From G963720515 sp963720515 (lineage in GTDB: Bacteria; Actinomycetota; Thermoleophilia; Gaiellales; Gaiellaceae), in assembly GCA_963720515.1 (NCBI GenBank), contig OY970397.1, positions 1,302,001 through 1,366,000 of the forward strand: DNA of 64,000 nt, written 5' to 3'. This document shows, piece by piece, positions 1 through 9,638 of the stretch. Within the stretch, counting starts at the first letter, position 1; every line of letters starts with the position of its first letter. The position numbers and the translations under genes are program-made. The notes under the pieces are model-generated. The model worked only from the letters and a program-made list of their open reading frames with translations, searched no databases and had not been told where the DNA came from.

Positions 1-3000
1 TCTGGGAGGGCATCAACGCGGCGGCGAACCCGAGCTTCTTCCCCGACCAGCTCACGGGCGCGCATCCGCTCACGACCTGGCAGGTCAAGAAGGCCTTCTC
101 CGGCGGGTCGACCGCCGGGACCGGCGGCACGACGACCACGGCCGACTGCACCACCGGGTTCATCCCGACTCCGGGCACGAACCTCGACACGGTCGTCGGC
201 GTGTGGACGGGCTACGACTCGCCCTACCTCTGGCCGCCCGGCAACGTCCAGGGCCGCCCGGCGGGCACGCCGAAGATCTGGGCGCAGGTCGCCACCGAGG
301 GCAGCGCGGCCTACCCGACGCAGAGCCGCGTGATGAGCAAGGCCACGTCGACCCCGGGCTGCTCGCGCTTCGGGCAGACGTGGGCGAGCGTGCCGTTCCA
401 GCCGAACACGAACCCGGACGGCACGGCTAACCCGCTCGCGGGCAAGGACGACGCCGTGCTCTACGGCGCGACTGTCGCCGATCCCGGCGGGCTTCCCGCT
501 CGGGACGCTCGAGTACCTCACCTTCAACCGGTTCTTCAACGTGCCGGGCTCGCCGTTCCAGGCGACCCTCCACCTGAAGTCGGGCGGCGCCACAATCCCG
601 GCCGGGACGGCCGCGCTGACCGTGCCCACCGGCTGGACCGTGGACGCGCCGAAGCCGATCGGCCCGACCACGAGCGCGAGCGAGTCGACGGTCACCTTCA
701 CGGTGACGCCGTCCGGTACGGCCGCGAGCACGAACTTCAAGATCTCGGCGCTCGTGACGAGCGGCGCGTCGTCGGGCTACACCGACAACGTCGTCCGCAT
801 CGTCCCGGCCGTCGAGGGCCGCTTCCACCGCTGGGGCAAGTGGGGCGAGTTCGACAGCTGGCTCAACAACCTCGCGCCGGCGGCGCTGCGGCTCGGTCGC
901 TCCGCCGCGGTGCAGTCCATGCCGATCAACTCGACGATCCCGCTCCAGGTGGACGTGCACAACTGGTCCACGGTCTCGCAGAGCGGCTCCGTGACGCTCA
1001 CGCTCCCGGCGGGCTTCACCGCCGACGCGCTGTCCAAGCCGTACGGCCCGCTCGCGGGCGGCGCGGACACGACCGTCACGTTCCAGCTCACGAACACGGA
1101 CACGACGCTGCCGGGCGCGGCGATCAACGAGACGTCGAACACGATCCAGCAGCGGACGATCGGGATTGCGACCTCGTACTCGTCGCCGGCCGCCTCGGCC
1201 AGCGAGAACCTGAGCATGTCGCTCCTCCCGACGACGGCGATCCCGCAGGCGGCGGCCGCTCCGACCGTGGACGGTCTCGCGTCCGCGGGCGAGTACACCG
1301 GCCCGGCGCTCGATCTCAGCCGGCGCTGGTCGGGCGGCGGCAACTGCCCGGCGTTCCCGGACTGCGGGACGCAGGCGGGCACGCTCCCCGGTGACCCGAA
1401 CTCGACCTACGCGAAGGTCGACCTGGAACAACGACAACCTCTACTTCTACATCCACGTCAAGCGACGACTTCCAGAGCTACGCGGTGCTTCCGTCGGAGT
1501 GCATCGCCCACTGGCTCGCGGACTCGGTCGAGATCCTGATCGACCCGCGCGGCAACTCGTCCGAGACGAACTTCGACACCGGCACGACGTTCAAGCTCGG
1601 CGTCTTCCCGTTCACGAACGACCCGTCCAACTTCAACGGCAACGGCGTGAACGGGCCGTGCTGGGAGCGGGACGCGGACAACCACCAGGGCTACTCGACC
1701 GGGCCGCTCGCGGCGACGGTCGACGCGGCCCCGAACGCCCCGGGCGTCCAGGTCGCCTCGACCGCGACGTGGGTCGGCACCAACGAGACCACGACGTCGA
1801 CACAGCTACGGCGCCGGGCGGCGGCTACTCGCTCGAGGTGAAGATCCCGATGGCCGACCTCCCCGCGGCGGTCGATCCGGCTCGCATGGCGCTGAACATC
1901 ACGCCGTACGACGAGGACAACACCGCGGCGGCGGGCACGACCACGCTGCGCCACATCGACAACTCGACGCGGCTCGGCTGGTCGAGCGACACCGGCGGCG
2001 TGCAGGCGGATCCGTTCCGCTGGGGCCGCACGACCCTGACCGGCTACACGCCGCCTCCGGGCCGCTCGCCGATCCCGATCACGCCGAACGTCTCGCATCC
2101 GAACCTGGACGGCGTGGACTCGCCGCAGACCATGTGGCAGTCGGCCCAGGACGGCGTGCCCATCTCGGGCCGCAACCCGGCGCCGGCCAACGACTCGATC
2201 TCGATCCAGAACCTGACGCTCGGAGCGTCGTCGGCCGATCTCGACATCGTCGCGACCGGCTCCGGCACCGCCCACGTGTTCCTGTGGAGCGGTGACCACG
2301 GCGCGATCCCGGTGTTCATCACCACGTGCGACCCGGCGACGAACCCGCCGCCGGACTACGGCCTCTCCGCGTGCGCGGTGACCGACGGCGGCATCCCGCC
2401 GTGGTCGCCCGACATGAGCGGCCGGGTGGTCCGCGACCTCGTCGTGACCGTCACCGGGGCCGGGACGCAGCACGTCTCGATCCCGCTCGACGCCGCCTCG
2501 CGGGCGAAGCTCGCGACGAACGGGCTCGGCGATCATCTCGTTCGAGACGCCGTCGAGCGAGGTGCAGGCGTTCTCGTTCGGGCTCGCCCAGGCGGGCGTG
2601 ACCGTGTCGCAGAGCTCCGCGGTGTCGTTCCAGAACGACCCCGTCACGCTCACCGCGACCGTGACCGGCACCGACCCGCTCTTCCCGGGCACGCCCACCG
2701 GCCAGGTGCGGTTCACCGTGGACGGGAACCCGATCGGCTCGCCGGTCCCGCTCGACGCGTCCGGACACGCGTCGCTCACGACGACCGAGCTGCCACCCGG
2801 TACGCACCAGATCCGGGCGGTCTACCTCGGTGACGCCGACTACGCGCAGGTGACGAGCGCTTCGATCGACCACCTGACGAAGGGCGCGTTCGAGCAGCTC
2901 GCGGATCTCTCCGCGGCGGTTGCCGGGCTCAACCCGTCCTTCGGCAACGCGGTGGACAACGCGACGAAGCACCTCGAGATGGGCATGACCGACCAGACCT

Positions 3001-3116
3001 GCAAGGAGCTCTCCGACTTCGACAAGAAGGTCGAGAAGGAGAAGGGCCTCCCGGCAGTGCAGGCGGCGGCGCTCCTCGCCGCCACGGCCAGGCTCGAGAC
3101 GCTGCTCGGCTGCTGA
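1..3116 (+). pseudogene. C-terminal part of secreted PIG-L-type deacetylase with NEW3, CBM9-like and Ig-like domains, frame-broken
   Basis: The gene enters from the left edge, so its start and catalytic N-terminus are missing. The reading frame changes near 483, 1424, 1458, 1803 and 2543. When joined, the product reads as one long secreted protein. Its first part (DPxGFPLGTLEYL, RFFNVPG) resembles the tail of actinobacterial PIG-L deacetylases. Next comes a NEW3-like beta domain (about 541-1200), a CBM9-like carbohydrate-binding region (about 1250-2040, with WNNDNLYFYIHVK), a second beta region, and a Big-type Ig-like domain (about 2590-2880, TPTGQVRFTVDG). The tail is helical and ends LETLLGC. 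Four of the five breaks are +1. It is either a decaying gene or one with several sequence errors. Sugar binding is inferred from the CBM9-like part. Confidence 0.6.
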
Positions 3117-3136
3117 TCCTCCTACGCGACCTACCC

Positions 3137-3170
3137 TGTGTGAGGGCCCCGGTCTCGGGGCCCTCACACA
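3137..3170 (+). terminator. 14-bp perfect hairpin between deacetylase and lipoprotein genes
   Basis: A perfect 14-bp inverted repeat (TGTGTGAGGGCCCC and its complement) with a 6-base loop begins 20 bases after the deacetylase stop. No T-run follows. The last base of the hairpin is the A of the ATG of the next gene, so it could also mask that gene's ribosome-binding site. Confidence 0.75.
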
Positions 3171-3733
3171 TGTCTCGGCCCATCGTCCTCATCGCGGCGC
3201 TCGCGCTCCTCGTGGGCGGATGCTCCGACTCGCAGCCGGCCACGACCGCCGCCGCGCCGCCTCCGGCCACGCTCACCGACCCGGGCCCGGCCGCTCCTGA
3301 GCTCGAGGCGCTCCTCCCGGACAGGGTCGGGAACGTGCGGCTCACAAAGGCGAGCACGACCGGCGAGGAAGTCTTCCGCGGCAACGCGTTCGGGGACGAG
3401 ATGTCGAAGTTCCTCGCAACGGTCGGCAAGGAGCCGGGCGACCTTCGCTTCGCGAACGCGATCGACACCTCGGAGACCGCGAAGCTCGAGCTGGGCGTCT
3501 GGGAGGTGCCGGGCGTCGCGCCCGCGGACCTCCGCGAGGCGATCGTCACGGCGTCGCGGCCGAATGCGCCGGGGCTCGAGGTCTCGCCAGGGACGCTCGG
3601 CGGGAAGCAGGTGACGAAGGTCGTCTATCCCGGCGGCTCGACGCTCTACCTGGTGGACGGGTCGGGCGTCGTCTTCTACGTCGGCTCGACCGACGAGGCC
3701 CTGGCAGCCAAGGCGCTCGCGCTCCTCCCGTAG
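3170..3733 (+). CDS. Small secreted lipoprotein of unknown function
   Basis: A 187-residue protein whose N-terminus (MSRPIVLIAALALLVGGC) is a textbook lipoprotein signal, with a GGC lipobox and predicted lipidated Cys at residue 18. A low-complexity Ala/Pro/Thr linker follows, then a soluble domain of about 140 residues I do not recognise. ATG 3170 is preferred over an in-frame GTG at 3140 because it puts the signal peptide at the N-terminus; a GGGG at 3157-3160 may serve as a weak ribosome-binding site but lies in the hairpin stem. It is separated from iolD by a promoter-like region, so it is probably not part of the inositol cluster. Confidence 0.75.
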   Translation: MSRPIVLIAALALLVGGCSDSQPATTAAAPPPATLTDPGPAAPELEALLPDRVGNVRLTKASTTGEEVFRGNAFGDEMSKFLATVGKEPGDLRFANAIDTSETAKLELGVWEVPGVAPADLREAIVTASRPNAPGLEVSPGTLGGKQVTKVVYPGGSTLYLVDGSGVVFYVGSTDEALAAKALALLP

Positions 3734-3743
3734 GGCATACTCG

Positions 3744-3757
3744 TGCAATCGATTCCA
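3744..3757. promoter_or_regulatory. Candidate LacI-family operator upstream of iolD
   Basis: TGCAATCGATTCCA is a near-palindrome (12 of 14 positions symmetric) centred on CG, the form typical of LacI-family operators. It lies just after a CATACT -10-like box (3737-3742) and about 30 bases before the iolD coding region. The first eight bases recur at 6871 before the divergent inositol operon, consistent with one regulator acting at both places. Inference only. Confidence 0.4.
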
Positions 3758-3786
3758 CCGGCTTCCGCAGCGGCCCGACCGAGCGC

Positions 3787-5634
3787 CTGACGACCGCGCA
3801 GGCCGTCATCCGCTACCTCCAGGCGCAGTGGAGCGAGCGGGACGGCGAGCGGCGCCGGCTGATCCCCGCGATGTGGGGGATCTTCGGCCACGGGAACGTC
3901 GCGGGGCTCGGCCAGGCGCTCGAGGAGTACGGCACCGACCTCCCGTACCTCCAGGCCCGGAACGAGCAGTCGATGGTGCACGCGGCGACCGCGTTCGCGA
4001 AGGCGACCGAGCGGCGCCAGGCGCTCGCGTGCACCTCGTCGATCGGCCCCGGCGCGACGAACATGGTCACGGGCGCCGCGCTCGCGACGATCAACCGCCT
4101 GCCCGTCCTCCTCTTCCCGGGCGACGTCTACGCGACCCGGCACCAGGGCCCCGTGCTCCAGCAGCTCGAGCACCCGCTCGCGGGCGACGTGAGCGTGAAC
4201 GACGCGTTCCGCCCAGTCAGCCGGTTCTTCGACCGGATCCAGCGGCCCGAGCAGCTCCTGACCGCGCTGCCCGAGGCCATGCGCGTGCTGACGAGCCCGG
4301 TCGAGGCGGGCGCGGTCACGATTGCGCTGCCGCAGGACATCCAGTCGCACGCCTTCGACTTCCCCGCCGCGTTCTTCGACGAGCGCGCCTGGAGGATCGA
4401 GCGTGCGCACCCCGATTCCGGGCGGATCGCCGAGGCGGCGGAGCTCCTCGGCGCCGCGCGGCGGCCGCTCGTCGTGGCCGGCGGCGGCGTGATCTACGCG
4501 CAGGCGCGCGAGGAGCTGGCCGCGTTCGCCGCGCGGTTCGGGGTTCCGGTGGCGGAGACGTTCGGCGGCAAGGGCGCGATCGCCGCGGACGACTGGTTTG
4601 CGCTCGGCGGGCTCGGGCTCGAGGGCAACCCGGCCGCGAACCGGATTGCAGCCGAGGCCGACCTCGTCCTCTGCGTCGGCACGCGCCTCACGGATTTCGC
4701 GACGGCGTCGCAGTCGCTCTTCCAGCACCCAGGCGTCCGCTTCGTGGCGATCAACGTCACCGACCGCGACGCGCGGAAGGAGGGTGCGCTGCCGGTCGTC
4801 GCCGACGCGCGCGAGGCGCTGCGGGCGCTGGCCGAGGCCGCGGCGCGCGAGCCGGACCCGGACTACGAGCGCGAGGTGCGCGAGGCCCGCGACGCGTGGC
4901 GGGAGGAGCGGCGCCGGGCGCTCACGGAGCAGGTCGAGGGCGAGGCGATGAGCCAGGGGCAGCTGATCGGCGTCGTGAACGAGCTCGCGCGGCCGGGCGA
5001 CACGGTCATTTCCGCGGCGGGCGGCTTCCCCGGCGACCTGCTGAAGACCTGGGACCCGACCGGCGGGCGCACGTGCCACCTCGAGTTCGGCTACTCGTGC
5101 ATGGGCTACGAACTGCCGGCGGGGATCGGCGTCCGGATGGCCCAGCCGGAGGGCGAGGTCATCGTGCTGATCGGCGACGGGACGTACCTCATGAACCCGA
5201 CCGAGCTCGTCACCGCCGCGCAGGAGGGCCTGAAGATCACGGTCGTCATCTCCGAGAACCACGGGTTCCAGTGCATCCACCGCCTCCAGATCGCGAAGGC
5301 GGGGCGCGCGTTCGGGAACGAGTTCCGCGCGCGCTCGGACGGGCGGCTTGCCGGCGACTACCTGCGGCTCGACCTCGCGGCGACGGCCCGCGGGTTCGGC
5401 GCCCGGGCGTGGACGGCCGCGACGTCGGACGAGCTGCGCGCCGCCCTCGACGAGGCGCGCGCCGAACCCGGCCCGAGCGTGATCGTGGCCGAGACCGAGC
5501 CGCACCGCGACCTCCCCGGCTCGGGCGTCTGGTGGGACGTGGCGCCGGCCGAGGTCTCCGGCGAGCCCGAGGTACAGGGGCGGCGGGCGGAGTACGAGCG
5601 CGACCGCGACCGGCTCCAGCGCTTTCTCGGCTAG
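3787..5634 (+). CDS. iolD: 3D-(3,5/4)-trihydroxycyclohexane-1,2-dione acylhydrolase IolD
   Basis: A thiamine-diphosphate enzyme that opens the ring of trihydroxycyclohexane-dione to 5-deoxy-glucuronate in myo-inositol breakdown. The sequence follows IolD along its length: IFGHGNVAG near the N-terminus, the E of NEQ for the ThDP site, SIGPGATNMV, a central NAD-like domain and the C-terminal ThDP-binding part (GYSCMGYE, then IGDGTY). Homology clearly starts at LTTAQAVIRYL, upstream of the first ATG (3871), yet no ATG, GTG or TTG precedes it in frame; CTG at 3787 is the best candidate unless a base is missing upstream. About 615 residues from there, near the family's usual length. Convergent with the LacI regulator. 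Confidence 0.9.
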   Translation: MTTAQAVIRYLQAQWSERDGERRRLIPAMWGIFGHGNVAGLGQALEEYGTDLPYLQARNEQSMVHAATAFAKATERRQALACTSSIGPGATNMVTGAALATINRLPVLLFPGDVYATRHQGPVLQQLEHPLAGDVSVNDAFRPVSRFFDRIQRPEQLLTALPEAMRVLTSPVEAGAVTIALPQDIQSHAFDFPAAFFDERAWRIERAHPDSGRIAEAAELLGAARRPLVVAGGGVIYAQAREELAAFAARFGVPVAETFGGKGAIAADDWFALGGLGLEGNPAANRIAAEADLVLCVGTRLTDFATASQSLFQHPGVRFVAINVTDRDARKEGALPVVADAREALRALAEAAAREPDPDYEREVREARDAWREERRRALTEQVEGEAMSQGQLIGVVNELARPGDTVISAAGGFPGDLLKTWDPTGGRTCHLEFGYSCMGYELPAGIGVRMAQPEGEVIVLIGDGTYLMNPTELVTAAQEGLKITVVISENHGFQCIHRLQIAKAGRAFGNEFRARSDGRLAGDYLRLDLAATARGFGARAWTAATSDELRAALDEARAEPGPSVIVAETEPHRDLPGSGVWWDVAPAEVSGEPEVQGRRAEYERDRDRLQRFLG

Positions 5635-5719
5635 CAGATAATTCCTGGTGATTTCTCCCTGAGACGGCGATCTTCGACGAGCCGCGCGGGGTGCTCGTTC
5701 CCGGCCCACGCGTCTCGCG

Positions 5720-6793
5720 CTACGGGACGAACCCGTATGTGCTCCCGGCGCCGGTCGCGCCGACGGTCGTCGAGCCTGAGGAGGAAGCGCGCCGGCGCGG
5801 CCAGCAGCCGCAGGAGCGCCGCACGATGAGGCGCACCGGAACGCGCGTCTCGCCGGGCGGGCCGCCGGTGCCGTTGAGCGCGGCGAGGAGAAGCGACGCG
5901 GCGAGGTCGCCGAGCTCGCGCTCGGCGCGGCTCAGGGCGGTGAGCGGCGGGTCGAGCAGGTCGCCGAAATAGGGGTCGTCGAAGGAGACGAGCGCGACGT
6001 CGTCGGGAACGCGGGCGCCGGCGGCGCGGAGCGCCTCGAGCGCGCCGAGCGCGAGCGTGTCACTCGCGGCGACGATCGCCGTCGGCGGCGTGGGGAGGGC
6101 GAGGAGCGCCGCGGTCGCCTCGGCGCCGCTCGCCGCGGACCAGGCCGGGTCGCCGACGCGCACGTACTCGTCCGGGCAGTCGAGCCCGGCCGCGGCGACC
6201 GCGTGGCGGAAGCCGTCGAGGCGCTCGATCCCCGAGGTGAGCATGGGCGGCCCACCGACGTAGGCCACCCGTCGCTGGCGGTGCCGGGCGACGAGGTGGT
6301 CCACCAGCAGGCCGATCCCGTCCCGGTTCGCCAGCGCGACACGCGCCACGCCGGGCGCGTCGAGGATGTTGTCGAACGACACGACCGGCACGCTCGGGAG
6401 CTGGGGCGCCTCGCCCGACGCGGCGAGCAGTACGCCCTCGACCTGGTGGGCGGCGAGCGTCCTCAAGGCGGCGGCCTCCCGCTCGGGTTCGCGCTCCGTG
6501 TTCACTACGAGCACCTGGTAGCCGGCCCGGTCGAGCGCGTCCTGCGCGGCCTTCACCGTCCGGGCGTAGAAGTCGATCGCGATGTCCGGGACGACGACGC
6601 CGACGAGGCGCGACGAGCGCGTGCGGAGCGAGCGGGCGAGGTGGTTCGGCTCGTACCCGAGCTTGCGGGCGGCGGCGCGGACGCGCGCGCGGGTCTCGTC
6701 GTGCACCGCATGCCCCTCGCGGAGGGCGCGGGACGCCGTCGAGAGCGAGACGCCGGCTTCCCCGGCCACGTCGGCGAGCGTGGGGTCGGCCAT
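5720..6793 (-). CDS. LacI-family transcriptional regulator of the inositol cluster
   Basis: A 357-residue LacI/GalR-type repressor. The N-terminus holds the classic helix-turn-helix (TLADVAGEAGVSLSTASRAL) and hinge (YEPNHLARSLRT), followed by a periplasmic-binding-protein-like effector domain with SFDDPYFGDLLDPPLT near the end. Start is ATG at 6793; the reading frame stays open upstream, but homology begins here. It is transcribed away from the dehydrogenase-iolCBE operon and towards iolD, the usual arrangement for a local repressor. The effector is probably an inositol breakdown product, by context only. The C-terminus is Ser/Arg/Gly-rich and not conserved-looking. Confidence 0.9.
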   Translation of the reverse strand: MADPTLADVAGEAGVSLSTASRALREGHAVHDETRARVRAAARKLGYEPNHLARSLRTRSSRLVGVVVPDIAIDFYARTVKAAQDALDRAGYQVLVVNTEREPEREAAALRTLAAHQVEGVLLAASGEAPQLPSVPVVSFDNILDAPGVARVALANRDGIGLLVDHLVARHRQRRVAYVGGPPMLTSGIERLDGFRHAVAAAGLDCPDEYVRVGDPAWSAASGAEATAALLALPTPPTAIVAASDTLALGALEALRAAGARVPDDVALVSFDDPYFGDLLDPPLTALSRAERELGDLAASLLLAALNGTGGPPGETRVPVRLIVRRSCGCWPRRRASSSGSTTVGATGAGSTYGFVP

Positions 6794-6814
6794 CCCGCGA
6801 TGGTAGCGCTCCGC

Positions 6815-6884
6815 GAAAACGATTTCTCGCGCCCGCACGGCGGGTTCGATTGACACGGAGCGACGGATTCTGCAATCGTTGCCA
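6815..6884. promoter_or_regulatory. Divergent promoter region with two LacI-type operator candidates
   Basis: Between the divergent starts at 6793 and 6890 lie GAAAACGATTTC (6815-6826, 10 of 12 symmetric) and TGCAATCGTTGCCA (6871-6884), which shares its first eight bases with the iolD site. A TTGACA -35-like box at 6850-6855 puts the -10 at about 6873, under the second site. Repressor binding there would block the dehydrogenase-iolCBE operon. The dehydrogenase ATG has no clear ribosome-binding site. Confidence 0.4.
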
Positions 6885-6889
6885 ACGAC

Positions 6890-7903
6890 ATGAGCACGAA
6901 CGGCACGATGCTCGCCGGCGTGTTCCGGGGCCCGGGTGTACCGGTCCTCGAGGAGCGGCCCCTCCCGCGCCCCGAGCGCGCGGGCGACGTGCTCCTCGAC
7001 GTGGAGCTCTGCGGCCTCTGCGGCACCGACCTCCATGTCCTCGCCGACCCGCCCGGGCACCCCGCGGAGCCGGGCGTCGTCCTCGGCCACGAGCTCGTGG
7101 GGACGGTGGTCGAGATCGGCGCGGACGTGGTCGACCTCGAGCCCGGCACACGCGTCGTCGTCGCGCCCAACCTGAACTGCGGCACCTGCGCCTACTGTCG
7201 CCGCGGACTCAGGAACCACTGCATCCGGTTCTCGACCATCGGGATCTTCCAGGACGGCGGGCTCGCCTCGCGTGTCGTTGTCCCGGCGGTCGCGTGCCAC
7301 CCCATCTCGCCCGACGTCCCGGCCGAGATCGCCGCGCTCGTCGAGCCGCTCTCGACCGTCGTCAACGGCGTCGAGCGGGCCGCGATCTTCCCCGGCGAGA
7401 CCGCGGTCGTCCTCGGCGCGGGGCCGGTCGGGCTCATGTTCTGCTCGCTGCTCCACCACGCCGGCGCCACGGTGATCGCGGTCGAGCCCTTGGAGGAGCG
7501 CCGTGCGCTCGCGACCCGGCTCGGCGCGTTGGTCGCCCTCGAAGCGGGCTCGCTCGCCGAAGCGCGCGGCGAGCTCGGCGCGGACGTCGTCGTGGACGCC
7601 GTGGGCACGCAGCTCCCGGCGGCGCTCGAAGTCGTCCGCAAGGCGGGCCGCATCGTCCTCTTCGGCATGAACGCAGGCGCGTCCACGGAGATCCATCAGT
7701 ACGCAATCACGCGGAACCAGCTCGACGTCCTCGGCGCCTACGTCGGCCAGGACGTCTTCCCCCGCGCGATCGCGCTCGTCGAGCAGGGCCGGCTCTCGCT
7801 CGACGGCATCGTCAGCGAGCGCGTGGCGCTCGAGGCGGTGCCGGAGGCGGTCGCGGACATGCGGAACGGCCACGCGGTGAAGGTGCAGGTCGAGCCCGTG
7901 TGA
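6890..7903 (+). CDS. Zinc-dependent medium-chain alcohol/polyol dehydrogenase
   Basis: A 337-residue MDR-family NAD(P)-dependent dehydrogenase. Visible features are the catalytic zinc ligands (CGLCGTD and GHE near residues 40 and 65), the structural zinc loop with four Cys (NCGTCAYCRRGLRNHC) and the Rossmann motif VLGAGPVGLM. The sequence resembles threonine/sorbitol dehydrogenase relatives. As first gene of an operon with iolC, iolB and an iolE-like gene it probably oxidises an inositol or a related polyol, a role more often filled by IolG, which is not in this window. Its stop overlaps the GTG of iolC. Exact substrate unknown. Confidence 0.9.
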   Translation: MSTNGTMLAGVFRGPGVPVLEERPLPRPERAGDVLLDVELCGLCGTDLHVLADPPGHPAEPGVVLGHELVGTVVEIGADVVDLEPGTRVVVAPNLNCGTCAYCRRGLRNHCIRFSTIGIFQDGGLASRVVVPAVACHPISPDVPAEIAALVEPLSTVVNGVERAAIFPGETAVVLGAGPVGLMFCSLLHHAGATVIAVEPLEERRALATRLGALVALEAGSLAEARGELGADVVVDAVGTQLPAALEVVRKAGRIVLFGMNAGASTEIHQYAITRNQLDVLGAYVGQDVFPRAIALVEQGRLSLDGIVSERVALEAVPEAVADMRNGHAVKVQVEPV

Positions 7904-8802
7904 TCGAGGCGGCCGTCCTGGGGCGCGTCGGGGCGGATCTCTATCCGAACGAGCTCGAGACCCCGCTCCGCGGGCAGCGCACCTTCACCCGCTTCGTCGG
8001 CGGCTTCGCGGGCAACGTCGCCACCGGGCTCGCGCGGCTCGGCGTCGCCACGGCGATCGTGTCGCGCGTGGGAGACGAGGGCCACGGCGAGTTCGTGCGC
8101 GACTTCCTCGAGGGCGAGGGCGTGGACTGCCGCTTCCTCGCCGTCGATGCCGAGTGGCCGACGCCGCTCACGTTCTGCGAGGTCTGGCCGCCCGACCGCT
8201 TCCCCCTCGTCTTCTACCGCAAGCCGACCGCGCCCGACTGGCGGCTCGCCCCCGAGGACTTCGACGCGGACGAGCTCGCGTCGGTGCCGCTCCTCTACGG
8301 GACCGGGACCGCGCTCGCGAAGTCGCCGAGCCGCGAGACGACCCTCGCCGCGCTCGCCGCCCACGAGGGCATCATCGTCTTCGACCTCGACTGGCGGCCC
8401 ATGCTCTGGGAGAGTCCCGGCGCCTACCCGGGCGTCGCCCTCGAGGCCGTCGCGCTCGCGGACGTCGTGGTCGGGAACGAGGAGGAGGTCGAGGCGGCCG
8501 CCGGCGGCGTCGAGCGGATCCTCGCGGCGGGCGTGCCAGTCGTGATCGTGAAGCGCGGCGCGGAGGGCGCGACCGTCTTCGCCGAGGGCCGCCGCACCGA
8601 GGTCGCGGGCGTCCCGGTCGAGGTCGTGAACGGGCTCGGCGCGGGCGACGCGTTCGCGGCCGCCCTGGGCCACGCGCTCCTGCGCGGGCTCGGCCCGGAA
8701 GAGGGCGCGCACCGGGGCAACGCGGCCGGCGCGATCGTCGCCTCGCGGCTCGCCTGCTCCGAGGCGATGCCCACGCTCGCCGAGCTTGAGGCGGCGCTGT
8801 GA
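7900..8802 (+). CDS. iolC: 5-dehydro-2-deoxygluconokinase-like PfkB sugar kinase (IolC)
   Basis: A 300-residue PfkB/ribokinase-family kinase expected to phosphorylate 5-dehydro-2-deoxygluconate in inositol catabolism. It shows the N-terminal GGFAGNVATGLARLG substrate region and the C-terminal signature NGLGAGDAFAAALGHALL, where the Asp of GAGD is the catalytic base. The GTG start at 7900 overlaps the TGA of the dehydrogenase (GTGTGA), and its own stop overlaps the next start, indicating translational coupling. The IolC assignment rests on family plus position next to iolB. Confidence 0.87.
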   Translation: MIEAAVLGRVGADLYPNELETPLRGQRTFTRFVGGFAGNVATGLARLGVATAIVSRVGDEGHGEFVRDFLEGEGVDCRFLAVDAEWPTPLTFCEVWPPDRFPLVFYRKPTAPDWRLAPEDFDADELASVPLLYGTGTALAKSPSRETTLAALAAHEGIIVFDLDWRPMLWESPGAYPGVALEAVALADVVVGNEEEVEAAAGGVERILAAGVPVVIVKRGAEGATVFAEGRRTEVAGVPVEVVNGLGAGDAFAAALGHALLRGLGPEEGAHRGNAAGAIVASRLACSEAMPTLAELEAAL

Positions 8803-9638
8803 GCGAGCTGCTCCTCCGGGCCGGGACGTGGGACGCGGTCACGCCCGAGTCCGTCGGCTGGCGGTTCCTCTCCTTCGCCGTCGAGCGCCTCGGGGCCGGA
8901 GAGCGGCGCACCGCCGAGACCGGCGGGCGCGAGGTGGCGCTCGTCCTCCTCTCCGGCTGCGGCCGGATCGAGGCCGAGGGCGAGGCCTGGGAGCTCGGCC
9001 CGCGCGAGGGCGTCTTCACCGCGCTCCCGTGGACGCTCTACCTCCCGCGCGACACCGGGTACGCGATCGAGGCCGCGGAGCCGAGCGAGGTCGCGGTCTG
9101 CGGCGCCCTCTGCGACCGCCGCCGCGAGCCCGTGCTCCAGCGGCCCGAGGACGTCGGGATCGAGATCCGCGGCGCCGGCAACGCGACCCGCCAGATCACG
9201 AACATGCTCCAGCCCGGCTTCCCGGCGGAGCGGATCCTCGTCTGCGAGGTGCTGACGCCGGCCGGGAACTGGTCGAGCTACCCGCCGCACAAGCACGACG
9301 AGAACCGGCCCGGCGAGGAGGTCGCACTCGAGGAGACGTACTACTTCCGCACGCCCGCGCCCGAAGCCTTCGCGTTCCAGCGCCTCTACAGCCCCGAGCG
9401 CGCGCTCGACCTCACCGAGACCGTCGGCGACGGCGACCTGCTCCTCGTGCCGTACGGCTACCACACGACCGCCGCCGCGCACGGCTACGACCTCTACTAC
9501 CTGAACGTGCTCGCCGGGGACGCGTACGCGATGACGGCGTCGGACGACCCGGCCCTCCACTGGGTGCGCGCGTCGTGGGACGGGATGGAGCGCGATCCGC
9601 GCGTGCCGCTCGTCACCGTGGACGGCCGGCGGTCGTGA
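8799..9638 (+). CDS. iolB: 5-deoxy-glucuronate isomerase IolB
   Basis: A 279-residue cupin-type isomerase that converts 5-deoxy-glucuronate to 5-dehydro-2-deoxygluconate, the step between IolD and IolC. The hallmark central stretch SSYPPHKHDE and the following EETYYFR supply metal-binding His and Glu residues, and PYGYHTTAAAHGYDLYYLN matches the second cupin half. GTG 8799 overlaps the iolC stop (GTGA), and its own TGA overlaps the next GTG. Confidence 0.93.
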   Translation: MSELLLRAGTWDAVTPESVGWRFLSFAVERLGAGERRTAETGGREVALVLLSGCGRIEAEGEAWELGPREGVFTALPWTLYLPRDTGYAIEAAEPSEVAVCGALCDRRREPVLQRPEDVGIEIRGAGNATRQITNMLQPGFPAERILVCEVLTPAGNWSSYPPHKHDENRPGEEVALEETYYFRTPAPEAFAFQRLYSPERALDLTETVGDGDLLLVPYGYHTTAAAHGYDLYYLNVLAGDAYAMTASDDPALHWVRASWDGMERDPRVPLVTVDGRRS

